Under the pieces are notes generated by a model, which worked only from the letters and a program-made list of their open reading frames with translations, searched no databases and had not been told where the DNA came from. Source: Tanypteryx hageni (Eukaryota > Arthropoda > Insecta > Odonata > Petaluridae). From it: a DNA stretch of 64,000 nucleotides. Location of the stretch: assembly GCA_028673005.1 (NCBI GenBank), contig CM054118.1, forward strand, positions 83,515,855 to 83,579,854, in the 5' to 3' direction. This document shows positions 22,330 to 33,055 of this stretch, one piece after another. The translations under genes and the position numbers were made by a program. Every line of letters begins with the position of its first letter. The first letter of the stretch is position 1.

Positions 22330-24029
22330 CCCTCTCTCTCTCCCTCCCTCTCTCTCACACCATCCCTCTATCTCACCCTCTCTCTACCTCCCTCCTTTTC
22401 TCCACTCCTCCCTCCCCCTCCTTTCTCTGCCTACCTCTTTCTTATATTCCGCCGAAAAATTCCCTATACACATATGATGAATGCGCGTGCACATTTTCCT
22501 TCCCGGTTTCTCTCTCTCGCTTACAAAAAATCTATACCTTTCCTATTTCTACGTTTTCCTCTCCCTCAAGGATAAAAATAGTTTACCTGATCACTTCGAT
22601 GTTAGAACTTCTCTCACACATAATTTAGCAAATATGAATATTTTAAATGGATGTGTTCATGGAAAACCAATAGTATTTATGCGAGCGACATGACTGTTGT
22701 GAAGGCGATGATTATGTTTTTTGAACTACAGAATATTATAAATCTAAAATGTAAGGACATTTTCGCTCGAAATGGATAGAAACAAATATATATTCTGGTC
22801 AACAACATGAACTTATTTGGCCAATAACCCAAAAATACAAAACATTTTTAAACGCTTAGATAAGACAGTTATAACGGTTTTTGATAGGATATCGCTGCTT
22901 TGGATTTTTGGATCAATATATGCAAATTTTAAAAATAATTCATTCAAATATTTGGACACATCCATATAATGATTACCAAAATAATAAATACTCAGGGAAA
23001 ATTCGCACACCTTATTTTTCTTAATTTAGAGTCAAAACTTTATAACTTAAAAAGGAATCACGCCAAATCTCTCTGAGGATTTCCGTAAGGCTCAGTCTTA
23101 TTATGTGTAACCTTGGAAATTCCTTTGATTAATCACGCACATAGTTTTATTTATAAATACACACTGCAATTGTGGATTTTGGAATCATTTCAATGAATGT
23201 TGAGATAGATATAATAGAGCCAGAGCAAGATAGAGCTTTAAGGCTTACGCGATTGAGCTCACGTTTTCATGTACGATCTTCGCCGAACATTCCTTAAAGA
23301 GGAAATCATTTTCATTACCTGAAAGTCACTTAATGCTCTAACATAATTAAAGAAAATCTTCATCATATTCCGACATGGGATTGGAACATAATGCTTATGT
23401 CAAAAAAGTAGATTATAAAATGGGGTCCAGAGCCACTAATAAAATCCTGTAGCCATTCTTTTAATACGGGTGTCTCCTGTCAGGATTTACAATGTATGCA
23501 AACATTTTCGTGATATTGGAAATGTAATGGATTGGATAATTATAGCACCACAGTTATAATCTACGAATTTGAAACAACCTCGAATTTTCATTAAAATGGA
23601 GTATTCTGAATGTATTTAAACACTTGCAGATTTTGTTAAAGTATACTTTGTAAACTGAACCTGTATGTAAAGTACCTGTAAATGAATTAATGTAAACTGT
23701 TTCACAATGAGAATATATTATCCATTTATTTCATCTGGAGTTCACTTTTGGATTATAAAATTGATTTCTATTATTTTTAATCTCAAAATTAATATGTCAA
23801 ATTTCCGTTTTTCTAATAGCTGACCGAATAAATATTTATTATAGCAAATAAAAGGTTTTCCAATTGTATTCATTAGAAACGTATTAGATGGAGGTATCTC
23901 CTTATAATATTATTGCCATACTTTGAAAAAATGGATCCATAAACGATTAAACTTGATCAAGGTGGTCTTTATTAGTTATAAGTAGGCTTGGTAGTATTCG
24001 ACGTTTATTTTTCTAATAATCGACGATTA
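22330..24029. other. Unassigned region
   Basis: CT-rich to about 22,450, then AT-rich. No gene or repeat recognised. Confidence 0.4.
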
Positions 24030-25250
24030 ATAACGACGTTTATTTTTAGACAGAGGATTTTCGAAATTGGCTTCGATCCTCGCATTCTACTTTTCCGGCA
24101 GACTGCTATAGTCAGTGTTAACGGATCCGTCAGGTGTTATATCGAATGCTAATAAGAAATACCCATGAGAAAACATTTCCAGCGATATTTGATTGCCCTT
24201 ATCATGGTGTTCTGTACCTAATCCTTGATACAGGGAATAGTATGCATGAGTGTAAAGTTTCTCAGTAGAACTCATCTTCGACGCTCTCGGAGGGAATTGA
24301 ACACCGTTAACCAATCGATTAAAATCTGATATAGAATAATGTTTGAATGAGAAGGGATTTTTTCCCTCTTTCAACATACGATCCGTTATCTACCGTAGAG
24401 AAAATCATAGTTTCTGGTAATTGCCCCATCACAACGTTATCCAAATTTAACGTGCGGATACCTTTTGAAATCGTAAAAGTTTTAACCTCGACTCGTTTGT
24501 ACGGATATGTTGCAATGATGCCGGATGATAAAGTTTTATTATGAGCCAGTAAAATACCCTGATTCTTATGAAAGTGTCGAACGTATAAAGTAGCGTCAAG
24601 AATTTTGAGAATTGAATTTCCATTATTTTTCTCCATTATGTAAAAACTAGGTCTCGCGCGAGTCAGTTTAATTGACAACTCGATTCCATTCAGGAGCAGC
24701 CGAGATTGTACCAGCACATCTGCGTGGAGTCTACTTGCAAGTTCTACGGTAGCACTGTCGGCATATTGTTTCTTTCTACAAATTCTGGATTAGTTGAAGT
24801 TTGCGAATTAATTTCTGTTCCACTATCCGGTAACCATCCAGCGCATCTCAAATGTGTAGATTTAGAATCTTGCCCATAATTTAGGAGAGATTCTATATAA
24901 GTATGATAATGGTAATTATCTTCCGATGGTGTGACTTGAATTCCATTTAAATAAACGTTACATTTGGAGAACAAGGAATGTAGGAGGTTATTAATCACCC
25001 CCAGTTGTTCGGCATCTGCTGACTTATAATCTGCCCCATCTTCTTTACAAAATTTAACTTTCAGCTTTAAGTATACGTTATTTAAATCTACGTATAAATC
25101 ACCAGAATTTTTAACTCTGAAATCTATTACAGATTGATTATCTACAGAAGACATCGGTTTATAAGGAATCACTTGTTTCGATAAAGTGTTCGTTTGATAA
25201 GTAGGTTTATCGAATAAATCTAAAAAAGTGAGCATGCATTCATTGGCCAT
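24030..25250 (-). pseudogene. Major capsid protein (F54H12.2-like, double jelly-roll), broken
   Basis: The N-terminal frame (24,744-25,250, 168 aa) opens MANECMLTFLDLFDKP and contains VIDFRVKNSGDLYVDLNN, SLFSKCNVYLNG, EDNYHYHTYIESLLNYG and LRCAGWLPDSG. These are diagnostic of the arthropod and nematode proteins labelled F54H12.2-like, which are the major capsid (hexon-like) proteins of Mavericks and adintoviruses. A frame change near 24,775 leads to a second frame (24,319-24,717) with ADVLVQSRLLLNG and TARPSF-type segments. Another shift, close to the T6 run at 24,357-24,362, leads to the C-terminal frame ending at a TAG near 24,087. After that stop, recognisable residues (NARIEANFE) run only to about 24,035, so the last part of the protein is missing. 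It starts one base from the preceding gene (shared 25,250). Confidence 0.85.
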
Positions 25251-25693
25251 TATGAAAATACATCTTGAGTAAACGTGATCACTCCGCGCTTAGTCTTTCC
25301 CGAATGGCGCTTATAGTGTATGGTCGTTCTTTTTATTTTCCTCAATTTTGGTCGTTTACTAATACGTAAACCCATCCCTCCCATCGATTTAATTTTATCT
25401 TCAACTTTTGTCGTCAAATTCATCCCTGCTCCCTTAAAATGATCACGCATTATATTACTAACGGGTCTTGTACCTAATTCGGACAAGGCACCCGCACTGG
25501 CTCTAAGAGCTTCTCTACCCACCGCTTTGATTCCACTGCTTAACAGAGGTTTTGCGAGACGAAATAGTCCTCTAAATAAACCGCCCAATCCTCTACCTCT
25601 CTGAACTCCGTAACTATATTGGTAAACGGACCCAATATCTTCCCCGCATTGATTGGCATAATATGCCGAATATCTATCCGCATTGCATGACAT
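25250..25693 (-). CDS. Minor-capsid-like protein of Maverick type (intact frame)
   Basis: An intact 147-aa frame beginning MSCNADRYSAYYANQCG, with a Gly-rich amphipathic stretch RGLGGLFRGLFRLAKPLL at about residues 34-51, an Ala-rich region, and a basic C-terminus (RISKRPKLRKIKRTT, HYKRHSGKTKRG). This fits the short pVI/pX-like proteins found just upstream of the major capsid gene in Mavericks and adintoviruses, where the Gly/Leu helix is thought to act on membranes or line the capsid. It ends at the capsid start codon with almost no gap. The frame has no break, unusual in this locus. Function is inferred from position and composition, and expression is unknown. Confidence 0.65.
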   Translation of the reverse strand: MSCNADRYSAYYANQCGEDIGSVYQYSYGVQRGRGLGGLFRGLFRLAKPLLSSGIKAVGREALRASAGALSELGTRPVSNIMRDHFKGAGMNLTTKVEDKIKSMGGMGLRISKRPKLRKIKRTTIHYKRHSGKTKRGVITFTQDVFS

Positions 25694-25784
25694 TTAGATT
25701 TATAATGATGATTTTGACTAATGTGATACTTTTATAAAGTGTAGAACTAAAGTAGAATGTTTTGTACCGGGAGAGAAATTATAA

Positions 25785-25976
25785 GGTTTCATATTCACCC
25801 AATTTCTTTTTTTGGGGATGAGGAATATTAGCTGATATATAATTACGTATGGTATTTGCTAGGGTGATATGAAGAGTATCTCTATATTGCGCCGCATAGC
25901 TTCTGCAAAAAGATTTAAAAGCCCCATTAAATGACTTATATTTTTGGAGGCAGAAATTGAGAGGTGTGTACCTAAT
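25785..25976 (-). other. Open segment, possibly continuing the penton-like gene
   Basis: About 64 codons are open on the minus strand with no Met start, ending in TAA near 25,785 (YAAQYRDTLHITLANTIRNY region). It lies one frame off the penton-like frame that stops at 25,972, so it may be its displaced remainder or the end of another gene. I do not recognise the protein. Confidence 0.35.
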
Positions 25977-26268
25977 CTATTTTTATTACCGCATCTGTGG
26001 AAGTGATTTCTGAGATTCCCGTTTGCTCTTCACTTACTCCTCTTATCGATTCTGTTGAACTTGCGCTTCTTTCACTTAATGTTTTTACACTTCTTTCCTC
26101 CTTCTCCACATTTATGATCGGAAAATAGATCTCACACAGCCCAACTTGCCATTGACTTTTCTCCAGATACAATCTATTAGCTAATTTTGTTTGAAAATGA
26201 GCTATGGAATTATCATTAAAATACTTATAGGAAGAATTGCTTAAAAGAGTGATATAAAAACCATTCAT
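25972..26268 (-). pseudogene. Penton-like protein N-terminus (Maverick type), truncated
   Basis: The 98-aa frame opens MNGFYITLLSNSSYKYFNDN and continues IAHFQTKLANRLYLEKSQW, then QVGLCEIYFP. The pattern MN.FY.TL.SN.S....DN....F...L......W.VGL.EI is that of the putative penton/minor capsid proteins of Mavericks. The usual protein is several times longer. The frame then runs into a Ser/Glu-rich stretch and stops. It lies between integrase and minor-capsid genes, within one conserved cluster. Confidence 0.7.
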
Positions 26269-26304
26269 TTTTTAATGCCCCAATTTAGAATGAATCAACA
26301 TTAA

Positions 26305-27447
26305 CTATCGTTGAGACTTTATCACTGCCATCCCAATAAATGAATGAATCGTATCATTAAACCCTTTCAATAATTTTGGTAATACGTTCACATAGTTATA
26401 GGTATTTTTTTTCGTAAAATACTTATACATATTAGATTTTAACGTCCTATTGAATATTTCTACTACAGCAGCTTTGTCATCGGGGTTATGTGTATAATAA
26501 AACTTGACGTTTTTTCTCTCGAGAAAATCTTGAAACTTTTTATTCCTAAATTCGTTTTGCAATTTTAAAGGTTTTCTATGTTTGAAAATATAATCAAACG
26601 CCCTCACCATTTCTTCTCCCGTCTTGCTCTTCAAAGGAACTGCCCAAGCGTATTTTGAGAATAAACCTATAATGGTTAGAATATATGCAAATTCACTATT
26701 ATACTTTTTCAAATTTCGCATATCATTTCAGTCACATTGCCAAGTTTCGTCGATATAATCAACATCGTAAAAATGTATTTGGAAACGTTTTCTTATAGGC
26801 CTGTGAATTCAATCAATCCTGAACGTATCTCTTCGATAACTTAATTTTACCCATTGCTTTATACAATTTATCGGTTGTGGAAAATCCTGCTTGGTTAGAA
26901 GGGTCGTAATAAATGGGTTCTAAAATTTCATCCGACTCCAAACTATTTTTGATTTTCGAACTCGTTCCCCTCTTCTTGGTAATTTGCTTTCCCTCGCTTT
27001 TTCCCAATCCGATTCGTTCTGTATTCCCTTGTCTCTTAGAAATTCTCCCGTATTTCCTATTCTTCCCATCATACGCCTCCATTGGTTATCTATACGTTGG
27101 ATATCGACCCTGAGACGTTTCGTTATACTCTTAAAACTAAGTTTCTTGGGAGTCGTCGGGGGAGAATTCAAACGTTTTCTTTTGAAAATATGTCTCTTAG
27201 GTGTTGGGAGAGGAGAACTGGAACGTCTTCTTTCACACTCGGAATAGAGATGGACTTTCTTTTTTCTGCAGCAATATTTAACTACGTATCCAAAGCATGC
27301 TTATAAGGGTGCCATTTATCCAAGTCATTTAAATATTTTCTATTCAAAATATTTTCCATCTCATCACCCAATCTAGATATTCGGTCTTTGGATTGTTCTC
27401 TATCGAATAAATCAGGGTTAATTAAGAGCATCTTTTTAAGACTCATT
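26305..27447 (-). pseudogene. Retroviral-type integrase (F54H12.3-like) and adjoining N-terminal ORF, broken
   Basis: The catalytic-core frame (26,305-26,721) contains YILTIIGLFSKYAWAVPLKS and, later, KFYYTHNPDDKAAVVEIFNRT with the Glu region of the D,D-35-E core, ending before the chromodomain-like tail. The first catalytic Asp region lies just upstream (around 26,725-26,735), interrupted by a TGA. A frame break separates this from the N-terminal zinc-binding-like part (26,813-26,950; YYDPSNQAGFSTTDKLYKA), which has its own stop at 26,812. Farther upstream (27,170-27,447) is another conserved Maverick ORF start, MSLKKMLLINPDLFD followed by RISRLGDEMENIL, broken by a TAG near 27,296. Its Arg/Lys-rich middle runs in another frame. 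Whether these were one or two genes is unclear. The integrase would insert the element into host DNA. Confidence 0.75.
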
Positions 27448-27466
27448 TTCAAAATAGTTGACTTCC

Positions 27467-27778
27467 TTACAAACTAGAAAGAAGAGCGCCTAGTAAAACC
27501 GGAATAAAACCTCCTCTTCGTATTAACAATTTCCTATTCTGCTTTAATGATTTATTTTTACTACCTATTATTCTTATACACTTACAATATTTAAATAACT
27601 TGTTCTTCAATGAAGGACTCGATTTAATATTTCCTTTTAAGGTATTTAAACAGCACTTGCACAAATTTTTAACCAAATCGTCGCTACCTTCTTTCAAAAT
27701 AACGTTACGCAATTTAGGTTTGGCTACTTTCAATACATGCAGCAAATGCTTATTAGATTTCAATCTTTTCATCTTCAA
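27467..27778 (-). CDS. Small basic Maverick protein (pX-like), intact frame
   Basis: A 103-aa frame starting MKMKRLKSNKHLLHVLKVAK. It has many Lys/Arg, a Cys pair (CKCCLNTLKGN at about residues 41-51), a motif KSLKQNRKLLIRRGGFIPV near residues 78-96, and a hydrophobic end ALLSSL. This small-protein pattern recurs next to capsid genes in Mavericks and adintoviruses, and a role as a core or membrane-active particle protein has been proposed by analogy with adenovirus pX/pVI. It lies just after the ATPase relic and before the integrase region. The frame is intact. Confidence 0.6.
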   Translation of the reverse strand: MKMKRLKSNKHLLHVLKVAKPKLRNVILKEGSDDLVKNLCKCCLNTLKGNIKSSPSLKNKLFKYCKCIRIIGSKNKSLKQNRKLLIRRGGFIPVLLGALLSSL

Positions 27779-27784
27779 TCATAT

Positions 27785-28384
27785 GCTTCGGAATATAAAC
27801 GATTGTAATTTCATCGGGGAAAATTTCTGTCCTAAATCTAAAACGATCATCCGCCTACTGCGAATGGTCTAAGACTAAATAACTGTAAGGTTCCGATGTT
27901 GCCTCCTTATATACTCTTGTGAACTCGGTCAAATTATTCGGACACACCTGCCTCGCTAGATGACTAACACTACGATATACTTCGCATTGAGAGAAATATT
28001 TCTCTATCGAGGACTCAAGTAAAATGCGCTCTCTGTAATGAGGATGACTGAAAAATTGAAATGGTGGAAACCTCTCTTGAATAATTCGCTGACTTTCTTA
28101 TTATATGCTTCATACATCAAATCATCTATGACATATAAAGTCGGTATTCCGCTAGCGTTCTCGAAGGATGGGACTTGATTTTCAATTTTAACAACTTTCA
28201 AGTTAGGTTCGCTACCTGGGCTGCAGCACCACACTATGCATTCAATTATTCCCTCAACCAAATTCGGTAAATTTTTCCAAAATGTTTCTACAAACTTTAT
28301 TTTTCCAGAAAAACTTGGACCCTCACAGGTAAATGGGTGTTTCCACTTTACACCCATGATGCTTACTGAACAAAAATTTCTCAC
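27785..28384 (-). pseudogene. DNA-packaging ATPase (FtsK/HerA type) of Maverick, broken
   Basis: The N-terminal frame (28,004-28,384) contains WKHPFTCEGPSFSGKIKFVE, a degraded Walker A (the family has GPSGSGKT-like residues; here Gly to Phe and Thr to Ile). It then has IPTLYVIDDLMYEA, a good Walker B with DD, and HHFNFSVILITES, the sensor region. It stops at 28,004. In another frame, 27,790-27,960 carries the conserved C-terminal region (VSHLARQVCPNN, FTRVYKEATSEPYSYLVLDH), broken by a TAG. A short segment between the parts is deleted. Loss of the Walker A Thr makes the copy inactive. The intact enzyme pumps DNA into capsids. Confidence 0.8.
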
Positions 28385-28790
28385 TAGAAAAATATTTATT
28401 CAAGGATCGCCTTCAAAGGCTTCTTCCCAGTTTCTCTTTAAATTTGGAATTTTGAGATGTCCTTACGCTAAGGTGTTTATCTTGTCATCACAAAGATAAC
28501 GTTTTTAATCAGAAGCACTCAAGGCAACCTTATTCATTTCAATCGAATATAGTTCACGCTATTTACTTTTAATCACATTCATTTTGCACATCCTAGTGGC
28601 AAAATAAGTCTGCGAGAAGTGGCGGGTGGGGGTGGAAGTGGATGCACGCGGGACGCGACACAGCCCAAGGGAAAATAATTCTTCGAAATATGTGTTTCAT
28701 CTTAGCGCAAATCTAAACAACTTGAGAGTGTGCCACTGGTCTTGGTTTCAGTCGCCCTCTCTCAAGTCACCCTTCCCCCTTTTTTTTTAA

Positions 28791-28832
28791 CCCATGATGA
28801 TGGTTACTTTGTAGCCGAAATACGTATTGGGT
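28791..28832 (+). ncRNA. Hammerhead-like motif (Penelope-type end)
   Basis: ATGATGA (expected CTGATGA) at 28,794-28,800, a 6-bp stem GGTTAC/GTAGCC with a TTT loop at 28,802-28,816, GAAA at 28,817-28,820, then the palindrome TACGTA. The layout matches the motif at the end of the Penelope-like element at 17.1 kb. The lost C3 should abolish activity. No Penelope coding sequence is recognisable nearby. Confidence 0.5.
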
Positions 28833-28839
28833 TTTTATC

Positions 28840-30270
28840 CGGGTTCATCTGTTTTTATCCGGCCTTTTACCGGGTTTTATCAGTTTGACTGGCTTTGGAG
28901 AATTTCCTTCGCTTATATTTTATATATTTGCCAGTGTAGCTCGCTCTCTTTTACTTAACTAGTGACAATGAATGCAACAAATTACCAGCTGAGCCAACGA
29001 AGACCCTGAGTTCGAATTAGGTAAGTAAATTAAATAAAACGTTATTGAGCAAGTTTTCATTTGCGAAGAATAAATACAATCATTACCTTTTACACCAATA
29101 AAAATCTTTTTTCATAGGAGAAAGTCCATCGATACAAGTCAGTCCTTTATTGTAGTGATCGAAGCAGAGTTTATACTTTTCCAATTGTTGATGAACTTCA
29201 AATCCGCAATATTTGATGGATGTACCGTGGTTGAAACAATTCAATATAATCAAGCGGTATAAATTCCAGGTGTTCTATTTTAATACTCTTCCAACCATTT
29301 TCAAGATAGGAGCGAATTACCTACCCGATCTTTTGTAAAATTATATCGTTAGTCGAGTCCATTACTGAAAGGAAATGAAAATCGAACCGATAATTATTTC
29401 ACCTAATAATTTAAAATCAAAATTATATCCTATGGGGACAGAACTCACATTTCGAAATGGATGTGGTTTATTGTTATTTATCACTAACATATGAATGCTG
29501 TGGAAATCCACGAGCGTAATGAATAACGAAGAGATGCACAACTTCGACTTTCTTAATATAACAACAGCGAGATTCTCTACGGAGAGCTGTTATGATGCCA
29601 CGATCTGGATTTGTATTGTGAGAGGGAGCGGCCGGATGTAGATAGCGTCTTCAAAGTGCAAGGTGGCATTCTTTGAGATAGCGCGCAGGCTTTTCCCTCT
29701 TAGTTCCCCAGCGTAAAAGAAAGAGAAACATACGCGTGGAGACTTTCAATTTAAATCTCGCGATGATTTAATACGTACTTTATTAAGTCCTATTGGGATA
29801 CGAGAATTCTTTCATTTCACCGAAAACATTGGATAGAAGACTCTCCACTTACTTAGAAGATTCGGATAAAAGAAGAGAATTATATCGCATCAGGTTAAAG
29901 TGAATATTTTATTATATTATATTGTTTTAATTGCTAGCTATGACAGTCCATTATTACTTGTCACTTCTGACAGAAAATAATTGGTTTTTAGTTATATTTA
30001 TTCCGTTGACACTGAGCCTTGGATCATTTATTTGTGTGGCCAATTGGAAATTGCGCGCAGCTAAGGTCCACGCCATTAAATCTTTTAATGTTAATTTAGT
30101 ATTTTATTCATGAGCACCCATAAAGTTTTGGTGGGCAATTACACTAGTCTACATAATTGAACAATACGCATAGATTTACTGAGTATTTTCTTATTAACTT
30201 CCGAGACCGACATATTGTTGGAACCCGCTTGATAAATGAAGTAGTTCTAATGATCACAAAAACCGTTTGG
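28840..30270. other. Unassigned region
   Basis: No coding sequence recognised. Confidence 0.4.
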
Positions 30271-30274
30271 AAAC

Positions 30275-30315
30275 CAGATGCGCATTTCGGCTAGGAAGCA
30301 GTCGTCATCAGTGGT
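30275..30315 (-). ncRNA. Hammerhead-like motif (Penelope-type end)
   Basis: On the minus strand an intact CTGATGA (complement of 30,305-30,311), a stem-loop with GACT/AGCC (one mismatch), GAAA (complement of 30,285-30,288), then the palindrome TGCGCA. This copy keeps both core boxes, the best conserved of the four. No Penelope open frame is adjacent. Confidence 0.5.
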
Positions 30316-30319
30316 GATT

Positions 30320-32687
30320 CACCAATAACAAAATTACAACCAAAATTCAGAACTGTGTTTTCCAACTTTTTAAAACTAATGGAGCAATCTATTTATAAAA
30401 TGCGCTTGTAATATAAATAAAAACATAAATTGTGCATCTACAGAATTAAATCATAGAGATGTTAAAATTTCCAAACTTATTATGACTGATGACGTTTGAG
30501 AAATGCTTAAAATCTAGATAATCATTAAGCGTTAAATTTTCATGGCACTGTAAATTTACGCATAGCACATACTGAAAAATGAATAAATAACGCATAAATA
30601 AAAAACTAAGGTAGATATACACTAGAACTCATGCGTAACTATGGGATTCCGGATATCAGCAAACAAATGTCGAAATAAATTATAAAATATAATTTTATTA
30701 CTAATGGTAAAGACATGAAATATACAGACCACATATCATTGTGTTCATCATTAAAAAGTTAGAATGGCATTTAAAAAGGTTTTTCTATGTAGCCTTGGTA
30801 TGATTTATTTGTACTGATACCTAGCCTAAATATTTATGACGACTACATAAGCAAAAAATTCCAGTTTGACGTAATATTTCCTGAAATGCCTTTAGTTATT
30901 GAAAAATACTATATATTTAAATAGATGAAATCCTCTTCAAATATCTGCGTATTCCATCATTCATAAAATAAATAAAAAATATAAATAACTAAACTAAAAT
31001 CAACAAAACATAAAACCATTAATGTTGAGCAATGTAAGGTAATTAAAAATTAATTTTCTGCAATCTTAAAATGCAAAAAATTATATTGACGTATAAATTA
31101 ATGAAAGAATTATTCATTTAATCAAACGCAACAAAGTATTGAATGATCAAAAATCAAACAATTTGACGCCACACAAATTGAGGCCAGAAGTTTTGGTGCT
31201 CTCAAGCTTACTGGGGTTTTATTTTTCGTGTCTAAATATTTTAAGGTGTGACAGTTTTGTCCTCTTCATTTAAGACACATTTTTAGGCTCTTGGGTTATA
31301 TAAAATGATTGTAAACGCCAATTTTTATGTGCTAAACTTTTTTACCCCGTTTTCTATGAAGCTGAACTGTTGTACTTGGAAAATTTTTATATAGTTAGCT
31401 TTATTCCCGTCAAAAATGAAATGATCACCTGAATGCAGATTAAGAGAATTAAAATTACTGTAAAAACCCGAGTCTTTCTTCATAAATTATTCAGCAGACA
31501 TTTCAATTTTAAATGCCTCCGAAAATATTAATCATTATAAAAAATTTTCATTTTACCTATTAAATTTCCTACTTCATATTTTAATTTTATAAATCAACTA
31601 CTTCCATAGAAAAAGGCAATATATACGACATTTAAATAATATTTAGCTGTTGCACATTCTTCCTATTAATTTAAAAAATATTTTGTAATGTATTGAATAA
31701 TTTTGTCAGAAAAATATCATCAATCGTAAAGAACAATTTTTAATACATACGCCCGGGAACACATTCCATTTACGACCACACGGACAGCGAAATCCAAGCA
31801 CGAATACGCATGCACGCGCGTAAAAAATTCAGCTTAAAAAAAACTGTACGAATGAATATGTTGTTGAAAGAACGCGAATCAAACTTTCCGCCATGTAGAA
31901 AAAATTCGTCAGAAATTTCATTTCCAATAACGCTGACTACTAAAAATCTGGCACTAAACCTTCTACTGTTTAAAATATTGGTTCTAAAAAATTTGAACTC
32001 TTTAAATCCAAAAATGTTTATTCCTCCAATTTTAGCAACTCTTTTTTGGCTTATATTTACTCATCCGACGTGCGATTCATAGAAAAATGACTAACTTAAT
32101 TACAAAATATATTAAGGGAAATTGTACAATTTTTTATCGTAAAATTTGCTATATTTCAAATTGCAATTAAAAAGAATGTGATACGCAATTACAGCTCTTT
32201 TTTATAGCCACGGGTTTACAGAGGCGCGTATCGAGAGAGAACCACCGTTTGCACGCTTCTCCCTTAATGGCAGTCCCTTTAACATCGAAGGAAAGCTCTC
32301 TTCCTTTCGAGTCCTCTCTACCTTGATGTCTCTCGCGACCTAATCGAATGTTCCAGAACTCCTTCTCTTTTTGGAATGGCGAGGGGCTTTCCATTTCGAA
32401 TTCCTAAAAGTTTGATATATTCATGTTAGTCGCAGCATTTAGTTCGCTTCTTTTGGCTCTTGCAGTAAACATACATCACGTTTCCTTTTCATACACATTG
32501 CTCGCAGTTTGGGAATGTTTTGTATAATCCGAGTTCGAGCATCTTATCGTGTATCTATGAGGCGAATAAGTCCTGTAAACGATATCATATTCCAAATAAA
32601 AACGAGTATTACGTCCTAACGAAGCGGCTTCCGCTATTTTCGAACCGTTCATTAACACAGTGGTTGGCGAATTTTCTGCGTCGCAAG
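30320..32687. other. Unassigned AT-rich region
   Basis: Strongly AT-rich with no recognisable gene. CpG-containing islets occur at about 31,750-31,825 and 32,210-32,300. Confidence 0.4.
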
Positions 32688-32780
32688 CCGCATTTGTGAA
32701 TGCAAATGGTTTGGCTAGCCGCATTCTTAAATGTAAATGCTTCGGCGAGCCGCATTGGTGGTTTAAATGGCTTCGGAAGT
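32688..32780 (+). repeat. 31-bp minisatellite, three units
   Basis: Three units at 32,688-32,718, 32,719-32,749 and 32,750-32,780, each starting CCGCATT and containing an AAATG core, then GCTTCGG or GTTTGGC. Unit length is exactly 31 bp. The translated repeat in the minus-strand open frame reflects this array only. Confidence 0.8.
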
Positions 32781-33055
32781 CGTGATTCCGTCGGAACATA
32801 CAAAGGCATTCTCTGATATCATATTGTTGAAAATCAAGTAAAAAATTATTACTTAAAACATTAACCACAAACGATTTTATGACAGAGGTGTGAATTTGAT
32901 GACGTAACATTGTCTCTCTAAAATTTCACGGATCGCTCAATCACCATCGCATCATATCTGTAGTCTATAGGCAAAAATAAATTCTGCTGCAGCCAAAAAA
33001 GAAGATGAATTTGAGGGATTATTTTTTATTTTATATTGAATGATTTTGTTAAACG

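Larger units (their letters stand above)
24030..28400 (-). mobile_element. Maverick/Polinton (adintovirus-like) segment, degraded
   Basis: All genes lie on the minus strand, in the order packaging ATPase, small basic protein, integrase-region protein, penton-like N-terminus, minor-capsid-like protein, major capsid protein. This gene set defines the Maverick/Polinton/adintovirus group of self-synthesising, virus-like DNA transposons. I see no protein-primed DNA polymerase B, no cysteine protease and no terminal inverted repeats, so it is partial. The left edge falls inside the capsid gene at about 24,035 and the right edge just before the ATPase at about 28,400. Most breaks are single shifts or stops. 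The capsid-side genes are far better preserved than the integrase. Confidence 0.85.

Noticed and set aside
28960..29020. tRNA-like sequence (CCAGCTGAGCC and GAGTTCGAATTAGG)
   Set aside because: The A-box-like part fits the minus strand and the B-box-like part the plus strand, so they cannot belong to one tRNA unit.
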